Shown here piece by piece: positions 1 to 8,966 of a stretch of DNA of 64,000 bases. Numbering within the stretch: position 1 is the stretch's first letter; every line of letters begins with the position of its first letter. The notes under the pieces were generated by a model, which was not told where the DNA came from, did not search any database, and was given only the letters and a program-made list of their open reading frames with translations. The DNA comes from Pseudomonas benzenivorans (GTDB lineage: Bacteria > Pseudomonadota > Gammaproteobacteria > Pseudomonadales > Pseudomonadaceae): the NCBI RefSeq assembly GCF_033547155.1, contig NZ_CP137892.1:1488001-1552000 (forward strand), read 5' to 3'. A program made the position numbers and the translations under genes.

Positions 1-185
1 ATCAGTACGGTGCTGGCTACAGCACCTGCGATAGGGCTGCCACAGGCAGAGGTATCGGTCAGTCGGGCCGCCGGCAGGTTATCGAACAAGACGTTTGGGG
101 AGCCTGTTGCAATGGGGTTGGTGCCATGGCCAGGCACCGGGCAAGAGGTGGGATCAGATTGGCGAGCCGCCGGTTTTCCGCTCAT
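1..185 (-). CDS. PAAR-domain protein, N-terminal part (cut by window edge)
   Basis: The gene starts at an ATG ending at 185 and runs off the left edge, so only about 61 residues are visible. A strong ribosome binding site (AAGGAGG) lies 8 bases upstream of the start. The translation begins MSGKPAARQSDPTSCPVPGH and continues with paired 'ATGSPNV' and 'LPAARLTD' segments followed by a Cys-Gly-Ser-Pro. This is the repeated PAAR pattern, including the literal P-A-A-R that names the family. PAAR proteins cap the VgrG spike of type VI secretion systems and often carry a C-terminal toxin. Whether a toxin domain follows cannot be seen. The Cys and His residues fit the zinc-binding tip of the family. 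Recognition is from motif reading only. Confidence 0.75.
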   Translation of the reverse strand, partial: MSGKPAARQSDPTSCPVPGHGTNPIATGSPNVLFDNLPAARLTDTSACGSPIAGAVASTVL

Positions 186-377
186 GGTGAAACCTCCTTG
201 TTTTCGTAGGCATAGATCCTACGCGTCTCTCCGTTAGTGCTCCTGCAACATGTGCCGAACTGGGCGCGGTGTCACGGTTTGTTCAGGGTATGACAGAAAA
301 GGAGGGTGTCCGAGTTTTTGTGTCTCCGGTTCGGAGCGACAGTGTCGCTCATGAGCTGGTTACGCAAAATTCTGCAC

Positions 378-418
378 ACCCTCCCGCGTGGAATGCCGCC
401 TTCGACGCTCCGCGTCCA
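378..418. repeat. Degenerate REP half-element 3' of the RAYT gene
   Basis: This stretch holds a worn copy of the local REP family. A broken 'CTCCCGCGTGGAA' arm is followed by the second palindrome GACGCTCCGCGTC, which matches the better copies near 1.0, 1.7 and 2.3 kb. It abuts the 3' end of the transposase gene, so the transposase is bracketed by REP sequence on both sides, as is usual for RAYT genes. The 200 bases between the PAAR start and this point show no gene, only a perfect short palindrome near 337-351. Confidence 0.6.
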
Positions 419-419
419 C

Positions 420-953
420 TCACGCCCAGCGATCGATCTCGAGCAACCCCGGCTGTCCCTCGTAGTTCCGAGCACTGGAATAGCGCCAGTGCTCAGGCCA
501 ATCCACATAACCGCGCCGAACCGGGTTCAGGTGGATGTAATCGAGCTTCTGCCGCATCACCTCAGGTGAGCAGACCAGCTCGGCATGGCTGCCTTCCTGC
601 CAGAACTGGTACTGCCGATCCTGCTTGTGCGCGCGCTTGGCAAAGCTCAGGCGCTGCAGCGTGGAATCCGCGCCGCGCTGCTGCAGATGGTCGAGCATCT
701 TGCGGGCCGTGTAGGACTTGAAGCTGCTCACGCACCTGGCCAGGTCGGGCGCCTGGGCCAGGTAATGCAGATGGTTCTCCAGCACCACGTAGCCATACAG
801 CCGTAACCCCTGGTTGGCCTGCTGGTAGCGCCAGCAGTCGAGCAGGATGTCGACCAGAGCAGGGCGGTTGAACAAGGGTAGCCACTCCAAAACCGTGCAG
901 GTGAGGAAGTGCGGCTGAGCGGTATCGGTGATGACGTAGCGACTGCGGCCCAT
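420..953 (-). CDS. REP-associated tyrosine transposase (RAYT)
   Basis: The 177-residue protein reads as a Y1-type (IS200-like, HUH superfamily) transposase of the REP-associated group. The metal-binding HUH motif is the H-L-H of 'ENHLHYLAQ' near residues 60-62. The likely catalytic tyrosine is in 'FKSYTARKML' near residue 81. The 'YIHLNPVRRGYV' and 'WRYSSARNY' signatures near the C-terminus are characteristic of RAYT proteins. Family knowledge is that RAYTs are single-copy, are not flanked by classical insertion-sequence ends, and bind and process REP palindromes in the same genome. Here REP sequences lie on both sides. The length is normal and the frame is intact, so the gene is probably functional or only recently inactive. 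Confidence 0.9.
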   Translation of the reverse strand: MGRSRYVITDTAQPHFLTCTVLEWLPLFNRPALVDILLDCWRYQQANQGLRLYGYVVLENHLHYLAQAPDLARCVSSFKSYTARKMLDHLQQRGADSTLQRLSFAKRAHKQDRQYQFWQEGSHAELVCSPEVMRQKLDYIHLNPVRRGYVDWPEHWRYSSARNYEGQPGLLEIDRWA

Positions 954-1015
954 GGGATTCGTCCTTGAATCGGTTGGCGGGTCATGCGTGGCGGCCCTTC
1001 TCCTGCCTGGCTGAT

Positions 1016-1145
1016 GGCTCCCACGCTCCGCGTGGGAGCCTAGCCCGTGACGCTCCGCGTCGCTACGGGGTTTAGTGTGCGCACAGCCTTAGGTGGACGC
1101 AGAACGTCGAGGGCTGCATTCCCACGCGGAGCGTGGGAACGATCA
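1016..1145. repeat. Paired inverted REP element (REPIN-like), copy 1
   Basis: Two REP units in opposite orientation flank about 50 bases. The left unit (about 1016-1068) has the hairpin CTCCCACG-CTCCG-CGTGGGAG followed by GACGCTCCGCGTC. The right unit (about 1093-1145) is its reverse complement with the variant GTTCCCACGC core. The pair closely resembles the one at 1704-1833, including parts of the spacer (for example 'AGTGTGCGCA'). Doublets of this kind are the mobile form of REP sequences and are thought to be spread by RAYT transposases. Confidence 0.85.
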
Positions 1146-1176
1146 GATCAGATGCGCGCCGCGGAAGCGCTCGCCG

Positions 1177-1584
1177 TCAGCCTTCAAGCGGCCACAACAG
1201 CGGCAGCACCTGCTCGCGCAGCAGCGGCGCCAGGCTCTCGGGCGGTGTGTCCTGGGGCGCCAGCCAAAGCAGCTCTTCCAGTTCGGCGGCCGCCTCGACG
1301 GCGTGGGGCTGCGGGGCGCGAAATACGCTCGCCTCGATCCAGGTGTCCGGCTCGTTGGCCGCCAGTGCGCGGAACCGACCGAGGGGGCGAAGGCTTTCGG
1401 CGGCCAGACTCAGGTTCAGCTCCTCGGCCAGCTCTCGCGTCAGCGCCGCCAGGGCGTCCTCGCCCGGCTCGGCCTTGCCGCCCGGCAACATAAAGGCCTG
1501 TGTGTCGCGCTTGCGCACTAGCAAAAGACGGCCGGCCTCGTCGAACAGGCAGGCGGCGGAGATGGTGAGGAGGGTGGGCGTCAT
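1177..1584 (-). CDS. Nudix hydrolase
   Basis: The protein carries a complete Nudix box, 'GGKAEPGEDALAALTREL' followed by 'AEELNL', matching G-x5-E-x7-R-E-U-x-E-E-x-G/U apart from the relaxed last glycine. It therefore probably hydrolyses a nucleoside diphosphate linked to another moiety. The substrate cannot be told from sequence. I chose the third possible Met (MTPTLLTISAAC, 135 residues) because the domain begins directly after it. Upstream Met codons at 1605 and 1617 are in frame, and none of the three has a strong ribosome binding site. The gene is isolated on its strand and sits exactly between two REP doublets. Confidence 0.85.
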   Translation of the reverse strand: MTPTLLTISAACLFDEAGRLLLVRKRDTQAFMLPGGKAEPGEDALAALTRELAEELNLSLAAESLRPLGRFRALAANEPDTWIEASVFRAPQPHAVEAAAELEELLWLAPQDTPPESLAPLLREQVLPLLWPLEG

Positions 1585-1632
1585 GGGTGGATTTTGCTTG
1601 GTCATGGTGGCGTGCATGGCTGTTGGTGCGTT

Positions 1633-1656
1633 GATGGGTATCGCTGCGCTCGACCC
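1633..1656. repeat. Dispersed intergenic repeat, copy A
   Basis: The sequence GATGGGTATCGCTGCGCTCG recurs in inverse orientation at about 36173-36201, between the siderophore reductase and the importer. It is a short non-coding repeat, distinct from the REP family. I see no gene in it. Confidence 0.5.
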
Positions 1657-1703
1657 GTCCTACGGGCTCGCTTGATTGCGGCGCCCAGCTTGGCCGGGTT
1701 GAT

Positions 1704-1833
1704 GGCTCCCACGCTCCGCGTGGGAGCCGAGCCCGTGGCGCTCCGCGTCGCTACGAAGGCGGAGTGTGCGCAAGACATCGGGTGAACGCAGAGCGTCGAG
1801 GGCTGCATTCCCACGCGGAGCGTGGGAACGATC
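1704..1833. repeat. Paired inverted REP element (REPIN-like), copy 2
   Basis: This doublet has the same architecture as the one at 1016-1145. A left REP (about 1704-1757) with hairpin CTCCCACG-CTCCG-CGTGGGAG and a second palindrome is followed by a spacer and an inverted REP (about 1782-1833). The two doublets bracket the Nudix gene. Together with the RAYT gene they form a small REP-rich accessory patch. Confidence 0.85.
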
Positions 1834-2423
1834 ATGATCCCTGGCCTAGGCGGCCCCGCCCATCGCGGCTCTCGCGGCATCCATGCCGCTCAACCCTCTA
1901 CGCAATGATTACGCTCGGCCTCCTGAAGGGGCGTTTGGTGACGCCTGTGCCCTCGAGGAAGAAGAGCAACAACGCAGACGCAGCCGTTATGGAGGCGTAC
2001 GCGGATATCGCATGCTCGCGTTCCGGGTCCCCGTCAGAAGGCCGAGTGGAGGTGTTGCGCAGGGGGGCGCGAGGCAGGACGCCGAGCGAGGAGCGAAGGG
2101 GCAGGGACGCCCCTTCGTGACGGCCCCCGGAGCGGCACCGAAAGGAGGGAACCCCGCCGCAGGCGGGGCCGGATGTCGGGGTGCCCTTCTCTTTGGTTAC
2201 TTTCTCTTGGGCAAACAAGAGAAAGTGACTCGCCGTAAGGGCGAAACCGGTAGTAGCTGGCGACGAGAAAATAAATCTGTCCCCTTTTTCCATTGGGTGG
2301 GCGCAGAGCGCCGAGGGCTGCATTCCCACGCAGAGCGTGGGAACGATCAAAAGAGTGGGTATTGCTAAAGGGGATGAGCGTGTAGCGTGGGGAGGGAAAG
2401 GGGTGGTTATCCACCCCTAATGG
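1834..2423. other. Non-coding, repeat-rich stretch
   Basis: No credible gene is seen here. Open frames on both strands consist of low-complexity Arg/Pro/Ser translation of repeats. The segment about 2100-2260 holds a symmetrical sequence around 'TTTGGTTACTTTCTCTTGGGC', a type of intergenic filler I recall from other Pseudomonas genomes, and it carries false open frames on both strands. A single REP follows at 2300-2348. Confidence 0.5.
2300..2348. repeat. Single REP element, inverted orientation
   Basis: The unit has the core ATTCCCACG-CAGAG-CGTGGGAAC preceded by GCAGAGCGCCGAGGGCT. It is the same family and orientation as the right halves of the two doublets. One base in the loop differs (CAGAG rather than CGGAG). 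It stands alone without a partner. Confidence 0.8.
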
Positions 2424-2585
2424 TCATTGAGAGCTTTTCTTGGTTTGAATAGCTTCCCACAGAAGCGAGGCGCCAAAGCAGGTTACTGCTAGGGGAATGC
2501 CCCACTTTACGTCCGTATTGATTAAGCCTGTGGCTTCAGCGAGCCCCAGCGCGCCTGCCAACATGACGAAAATTCCGATAAACAT
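2424..2585 (-). CDS. Small membrane protein, unknown function
   Basis: This 53-residue frame starts MFIGIFVMLAGALGLAEATG and ends TKKSSQ. It has two hydrophobic stretches (about residues 1-16 and 29-45) separated by a short polar loop, so it is probably an inner-membrane protein with two short spans. A GGAGG ribosome binding site sits 8 bases before the chosen Met. An in-frame Met two codons earlier lies too close to that site. The gene begins 15 bases after the stop of the YjzC-like gene on the same strand, suggesting a two-gene operon. I do not recognise a family. Confidence 0.6.
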   Translation of the reverse strand: MFIGIFVMLAGALGLAEATGLINTDVKWGIPLAVTCFGASLLWEAIQTKKSSQ

Positions 2586-2600
2586 AGCCATGCCCTCCAG

Positions 2601-2792
2601 TTACTTCTTTCGAGAGCTATCAGGTGTGGTTTCTACTGGAATCCACACGCTTCCGGGGCTGCTGGTTGGTGGAAGCGGCTTGTTGTCCGCTACTGTCGCA
2701 AAGTTGTCCTTTGCGCCACCTCTAGGCCCGTGTTCTTGGAAGATTCCACCTTGCTTTCCGGTGCTTTCACCGGGCTTCTTACCTTGTGCCAT
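2601..2792 (-). CDS. YjzC-like small protein
   Basis: The 63-residue protein begins MAQGKKPGESTGKQGGIFQE and ends in a charged tail. The layout K-P-G-E, then a glycine-rich 'GGIFQEHGPRGG', then 'PLPPTSSPGSVWIPV', resembles the YjzC family of small cytoplasmic proteins of unknown role. The start was chosen because AGGAGG lies 8 bases upstream. The open frame extends further up but without a ribosome binding site. It has no membrane segment or signal peptide. The downstream small membrane gene is probably co-transcribed. The family assignment is by eye and moderate. Confidence 0.65.
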   Translation of the reverse strand: MAQGKKPGESTGKQGGIFQEHGPRGGAKDNFATVADNKPLPPTSSPGSVWIPVETTPDSSRKK

Positions 2793-2932
2793 GAGAGTTC
2801 CTCCTAGGCAGTTTTGAATCGGCAAGAAGAGAGATGGAGTAGTGACGTGTGTCGGAAAAGTCTCAGACGGAACTGTCACCTACGCGAAAACTAGATAGAA
2901 TCCGCGCCCATCCCTCGTCTCACCGAGGGGGA

Positions 2933-2978
2933 GCGCTGTCTGTGGGCAAGTTTCTCAGGCTGACCCCACAGGCAGCGC
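2933..2978. terminator. Hairpin downstream of nrdB
   Basis: GCGCTGTCTGTGGG pairs with CCCACAGGCAGCGC across an 18-base loop, giving a 14-position stem with one mismatch. It lies 21 bases beyond the nrdB stop. A T-rich tract follows it on the + strand but not in the nrdB direction, so it may act as an end-stabilising or imperfect terminator structure for nrdB mRNA. Confidence 0.45.
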
Positions 2979-2998
2979 GCTTTCTTTCTTCTGGGATA

Positions 2999-4249
2999 TC
3001 AATCCCAGCTCAACGCCCCACCCGTCTGATATTCGATCACACGGGTCTCGAAGAAGTTCTTCTCCTTCTTCAGGTCCATGATCTCGCTCATCCACGGGAA
3101 GGGGTTGGAGGTGCCCGGGTACTCTTCCTTCAGGCCGATCTGGGTCAGGCGGCGGTTGGCGATGAACTTGAGGTAGTCCTCCATCATCGCCGCGTTCATG
3201 CCCAGCACGCCGCGGGGCATGGTGTCGCGGGCGTATTCGATCTCCAGCTGGGTGCCCTGGAGGATCATCTGGGTGGCTTCGTCCTTCATCGCCGCATCCC
3301 ACAGGTGCGGGTTCTCGATCTTGATCTGGTTGATCACGTCGATGCCGAAGTTCAGGTGCATGGACTCGTCGCGCAGGATGTACTGGAACTGCTCGGCGAC
3401 GCCGGTCATCTTGTTGCGCCGGCCCATGGAGAGGATCTGGGTGAAGCCGCAGTAGAAGAACACGCCTTCGAGCACACAGTAGTAGGCGATCAGGTTGCGC
3501 AGCAGTTCCTTGTCGGTCTCCACGGTGCCGGTGTTGAAGGTCGGGTCGGAGATGGCGCGGGTGTACTTCAGGCCCCAGCTGGCCTTCTTCGCCACGCTCG
3601 GGATCTCGTGGTACATGTTGAAGATCTCGCCTTCGTCCATGCCCAGGGACTCGATGCAGTACTGGTAGGCGTGGGTGTGGATCGCCTCCTCGAAGGCCTG
3701 GCGCAGGATGTACTGGCGGCACTCGGGGTTGGTGATCAGGCGGTACACGGCCAGGGCCAGGTTGTTGGCCACCAGGGAGTCGGCGGTGGAGAAGAAGCCG
3801 AGGTTGCGCATGACGATGCGGCGCTCGTCGTCGGTCAGGCCGTCGGCGCTCTTCCACAGGGCGATGTCGGCGTTCATGTTCACTTCCTGGGGCATCCAGT
3901 GGTTGGCGCAACCATCCAGATACTTCTGCCAGGCCCAGTCGTACTTGAAGGGCACGAGCTGGTTGAGGTCGGCGCGGGCGTTGATCATGCGCTTCTGGTC
4001 GACCTGCACGCGGGCGGCGGAGCCTTCCAGCTCGTCGAGGCCTTCCTGGATGTCCAGCTGGTCGAGGGCGGCCTTGGCGCGGGCGACCGCGGCGCTGTCG
4101 TCGGCGGCTACGGCGCGGGCCTCGTGGGCGGCGGCGTCGCCGGCCTGGTCGAGCTTGTCCAGGCCCATGTCGGCCGCCTGGGCGGCGGCGGTGGTGGCGA
4201 CGGCGGCGTCGGCGCCGTCTTCCTTGTCGAATTCATCCCAGCTCAGCAT
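2999..4249 (-). CDS. nrdB: Class Ia ribonucleoside-diphosphate reductase, beta subunit
   Basis: NrdB carries the diiron centre and the stable tyrosyl radical that initiate reduction of ribonucleoside diphosphates by NrdA in the cytoplasm. The 416-residue sequence contains the expected iron ligands in '[11 protein letters not shown]' and '[10 protein letters not shown]', and '[13 protein letters not shown]' in the core helix. A C-terminal tail '[13 protein letters not shown]' of the type that docks to NrdA is also present. About 90 N-terminal residues are an Ala/Asp-rich extension. An echo of the C-terminal 'LSWD' appears at the very start ('MLSWDEF'). The gene is downstream of nrdA on the same strand but separated by nearly 300 bases that include an SOS box, so it may also be transcribed on its own. 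Confidence 0.97.
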   Translation of the reverse strand: MLSWDEFDKEDGADAAVATTAAAQAADMGLDKLDQAGDAAAHEARAVAADDSAAVARAKAALDQLDIQEGLDELEGSAARVQVDQKRMINARADLNQLVPFKYDWAWQKYLDGCANHWMPQEVNMNADIALWKSADGLTDDERRIVMRNLGFFSTADSLVANNLALAVYRLITNPECRQYILRQAFEEAIHTHAYQYCIESLGMDEGEIFNMYHEIPSVAKKASWGLKYTRAISDPTFNTGTVETDKELLRNLIAYYCVLEGVFFYCGFTQILSMGRRNKMTGVAEQFQYILRDESMHLNFGIDVINQIKIENPHLWDAAMKDEATQMILQGTQLEIEYARDTMPRGVLGMNAAMMEDYLKFIANRRLTQIGLKEEYPGTSNPFPWMSEIMDLKKEKNFFETRVIEYQTGGALSWD

Positions 4250-4268
4250 GGCTTGGCTCCTGCTTGAG

Positions 4269-4288
4269 GGCCGGTGAAATGACCGGCC
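4269..4288 (-). promoter_or_regulatory. 5'-leader hairpin of nrdB
   Basis: GGCCGGT and ACCGGCC form a perfect 7-bp stem with a 6-base loop (GAAATG) between the SOS box and the nrdB start. It would form in the nrdB leader and could protect or pace the mRNA. The role is inferred from position only. Confidence 0.4.
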
Positions 4289-4303
4289 TGTATGGATATA
4301 CAG
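4288..4303 (-). promoter_or_regulatory. LexA (SOS) box upstream of nrdB
   Basis: The 16-mer CTGTATGGATATACAG is a full match to the LexA consensus CTGT-N8-ACAG and is nearly palindromic throughout. It lies 39 bases upstream of the nrdB start codon and beside AT-rich sequence (TTAAATACTAGT) suited to a promoter. DNA damage would relieve LexA repression and raise the beta subunit independently of nrdA. Confidence 0.7.
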
Positions 4304-4414
4304 TTAAATACTAGTCTGTGGCGTCGTGCACACAAAGCACAGCGGCGACCGGCGGTCGCCTGGCGGAGGTCTGCGCCTCTGGCCGGATTCGCCTGTCGGC
4401 GAACCCTCAACAAT

Positions 4415-4539
4415 TCGAGCGTGAAGCTGAGCGAGTGAGCGCTAGGCGCCTGGCAGGTTGGAACCCCTGAGCGTACGTCTGTACGTGATGGGGGCCGACC
4501 TGCCGGGCAACGACGCGGGCCCCGCTCAGCTTCGCGCGC

Positions 4540-4540
<1 letters not shown>
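4415..4540. repeat. Long imperfect inverted repeat between nrdA and nrdB
   Basis: Outer arms GCGTGAAGCTGAGCG (4419-4433) and CGCTCAGCTTCGCGC (4523-4537) pair with one mismatch. Inner arms GGCAGGTTGGAACCCC (4452-4467) and GGGGGCCGACCTGCC (4490-4504) pair with two or three. The centre (4468-4488) is itself palindromic around GTACGT. The element starts directly after the nrdA stop and could fold into a ~120-nt stem in RNA of either strand. It may attenuate or process the nrdAB transcript. A separate short palindrome, GGCGACC-GGC-GGTCGCC, is at 4344-4360. Confidence 0.6.
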
Positions 4541-7440
<2,900 letters not shown>

Positions 7441-7591
7441 GAAGGTCTCCGTGCTGTGAAAGTCTGTTAGTTGGGCGCTATGCCTGGCGTACCCGCCGTT
7501 CATTCCATTTCAACAACGCCATGCGCAGGCCGGGCCGGGCGCATGGGACTTGCAAACTGGGCTGGGAGGGCACGACTAAAGCGCCTTCCTG

Positions 7592-7638
7592 GCTCAAAAG
7601 TCTAGTGTCGACAAGGGTCGGCACTACTATATCTAGTG
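7592..7638 (-). promoter_or_regulatory. Tandem NrdR boxes upstream of nrdA
   Basis: Two sites share the half TCTAGTG, at 7601-7607 (CAAAAGTCTAGTGT) and 7632-7638 (ACTACTATATCTAGTG). They are offset by exactly 31 bases, or three helical turns. The second is a good match to the NrdR-box consensus ACAC(A/T)ATATCT(A/T)GTGT. NrdR is an ATP/dATP-sensing repressor that needs two boxes at this spacing. The pair lies about 160-195 bases upstream of the nrdA start and marks its core promoter. Confidence 0.75.
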
Positions 7639-7899
7639 GTTCGTGCGCAAGGGCTCTGCGCCTTGTTTCGTACCCTGCAGGCGTCGAGTGCGACGCGGGA
7701 GGGCGGTTGGCTTTGCTGCGGCGCTGGGGCCGGCGGCAGCATTCACCTGCACTGTTGTTGTTCTCGGTCTGGACCTTTGTGGTGCAAATGTGCTTGTGTC
7801 GTCTGCTGTGCCAAAACCCAACATGTAGGTGTTTGGCGCGATGGAGATACAAGATAGTGCGGTGTTCGGGTGAAGACAAGCCGAGGCTGAATGGCCCCC

Positions 7900-7920
7900 T
7901 GTGGATAAATCTGTGGGTTA
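7900..7920. promoter_or_regulatory. DnaA boxes upstream of nrdA
   Basis: TGTGGATAA at 7900-7908 is a perfect DnaA box and TGTGGGTTA at 7912-7920 is a one-mismatch neighbour in the same orientation. DnaA sites in nrd promoters are known to link nucleotide supply to replication. The distance to nrdA (about 460 bases) is long, so action on the divergent regulator gene is also possible. Confidence 0.6.
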
Positions 7921-8243
7921 TCTTGGGGTAACTTTCGGCAGGGCCCGAGATAGCTGGGGTTGCCCCCGGGAGACCGTTCGTCGAGCTGGGCGTGGATTTT
8001 TTCCTTTCCCTGGCGGGGTATTTTGCCTCCATCACACAAACACAATATGTAGGTTTTTTTCTTGATTATTGGCCCGCGCTGTGCAGCCGGCGCCTCGGCG
8101 CGGGAGCGGTGCTCGCGAGGGCGAGCGATTGCCCAGGTCGGCCTGCCGGTTTCGCCGCTTGGGATTCGCCGCCGCTGGCGGTCACGGCGTTGTTACAATG
8201 CCGGCCTGTTTCGGCCCGGTTGATCTGTCCTTGGGAGGCAGCA

Positions 8244-8966
8244 GTGGAGCAAGAGTCGTGGCACATCCTGATCGTCGAGGACGATCAGCGGCTGGCCGAG
8301 TTGACCCGTGAGTACCTAGAGGGCAACGGCCTGACGGTGAGCATCGAGGCCGACGGCGCCCGGGCGGCGTCGCGCATTCTCAAGGAGCAGCCGGACCTGG
8401 TGATCCTCGATCTGATGCTGCCCGGCGAGGACGGCCTGTCGATCTGCCGCAAGGTGCGCGGCGGTTACCCGGGGCCGATCCTGATGCTCACCGCGCGCAC
8501 CGACGACATGGACCAGGTGCTCGGCCTGGAGATGGGCGCCGACGACTACGTGTGCAAGCCGGTGCGCCCGCGGGTGCTGTTGGCCCGGGTGCGCGCCCTG
8601 TTGCGGCGCCACGAGGGCAGTGCGCCGAGCGCGGCCCAGGAGCCGCGGCGCCTGGAGTTCGGCGCGCTGGTGATCGACAGCGCGATGCGCGAGGCCTGGT
8701 TGGGCGGGCAGGGCATCGAGCTGACCAGCGCCGAGTTCGACCTGCTCTGGCTGCTCACGGCCAACGCCGGGCGCATCCTCTCGCGCGAGGAGATCTTCAC
8801 CGCCCTGCGCGGCATCGAGTACGACGGCCAGGACCGCTCCATAGACGTGCGCATCTCGCGCATCCGGCCGAAGATCGGTGACGACCCCATGCACCCGCGG
8901 CTGATCAAGACGGTGCGCAGCAAGGGTTACCTGTTTGTCGCCGAGGCGGCCGCCGAGCTGCTATGA
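8244..8966 (+). CDS. OmpR-family response regulator, RstA-like
   Basis: This is a DNA-binding response regulator of 240 residues. The receiver domain (about 5-120) has the acidic pair in 'IVEDD', the phosphoacceptor Asp in 'LVILDLMLPGEDG', the T in 'MLTART' and the K in 'YVCKPVRP'. A winged-helix domain (about 140-235) follows, with 'LTSAEFDLLWLL' and 'RSIDVRISRIRPKI'. The start is a GTG (VEQESWHILIVEDD) with GGGAGG 5 bases upstream; the longer open frame lacks a ribosome site and adds non-homologous sequence. Its stop overlaps the start of the sensor kinase. The same pair sits next to nrdA in P. aeruginosa. The signal it answers to is not known. Confidence 0.93.
   Translation: MEQESWHILIVEDDQRLAELTREYLEGNGLTVSIEADGARAASRILKEQPDLVILDLMLPGEDGLSICRKVRGGYPGPILMLTARTDDMDQVLGLEMGADDYVCKPVRPRVLLARVRALLRRHEGSAPSAAQEPRRLEFGALVIDSAMREAWLGGQGIELTSAEFDLLWLLTANAGRILSREEIFTALRGIEYDGQDRSIDVRISRIRPKIGDDPMHPRLIKTVRSKGYLFVAEAAAELL

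Larger units (their letters stand above)
7441..8243. other. Divergent regulatory region, no gene
   Basis: About 800 bases separate nrdA from the response regulator. The half near nrdA holds the paired NrdR boxes and the distal part holds DnaA-type sites. AT-rich patches occur at 7900-7930 and 8015-8060. Two related sequences, CCAACATGTAGGTGT (about 7819) and ACACAATATGTAGGT (8040-8054), partly resemble the NrdR consensus but are not paired. Open frames here are Arg/Ser-rich and lack ribosome sites, so I annotate none. Confidence 0.55.

Noticed and set aside
272..508. Small frames on both strands between the PAAR gene and the RAYT gene
   Set aside because: They translate REP fragments and the transposase 3' end and have no ribosome binding site.
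1016..2348. CRISPR array
   Set aside because: The repeats are palindromic REP units in alternating orientation with irregular spacing and no cas genes.
1898..2414. Overlapping 126-161 codon frames in the repeat-rich gap
   Set aside because: The peptides (for example 'SHALRGNAALGAL') are translations of REP and other intergenic repeats, and frames are open on both strands at once.
8040..8054. A third NrdR box (ACACAATATGTAGGT) near the response regulator
   Set aside because: It has mismatches in the right half and no partner 31 bases away. The similar sequence near 7819 is over 200 bases off.
7992..8243. An 84-residue N-terminal extension of the response regulator
   Set aside because: The extension is not receiver-like, and the GTG at 8244 has a good ribosome site directly before the receiver domain.
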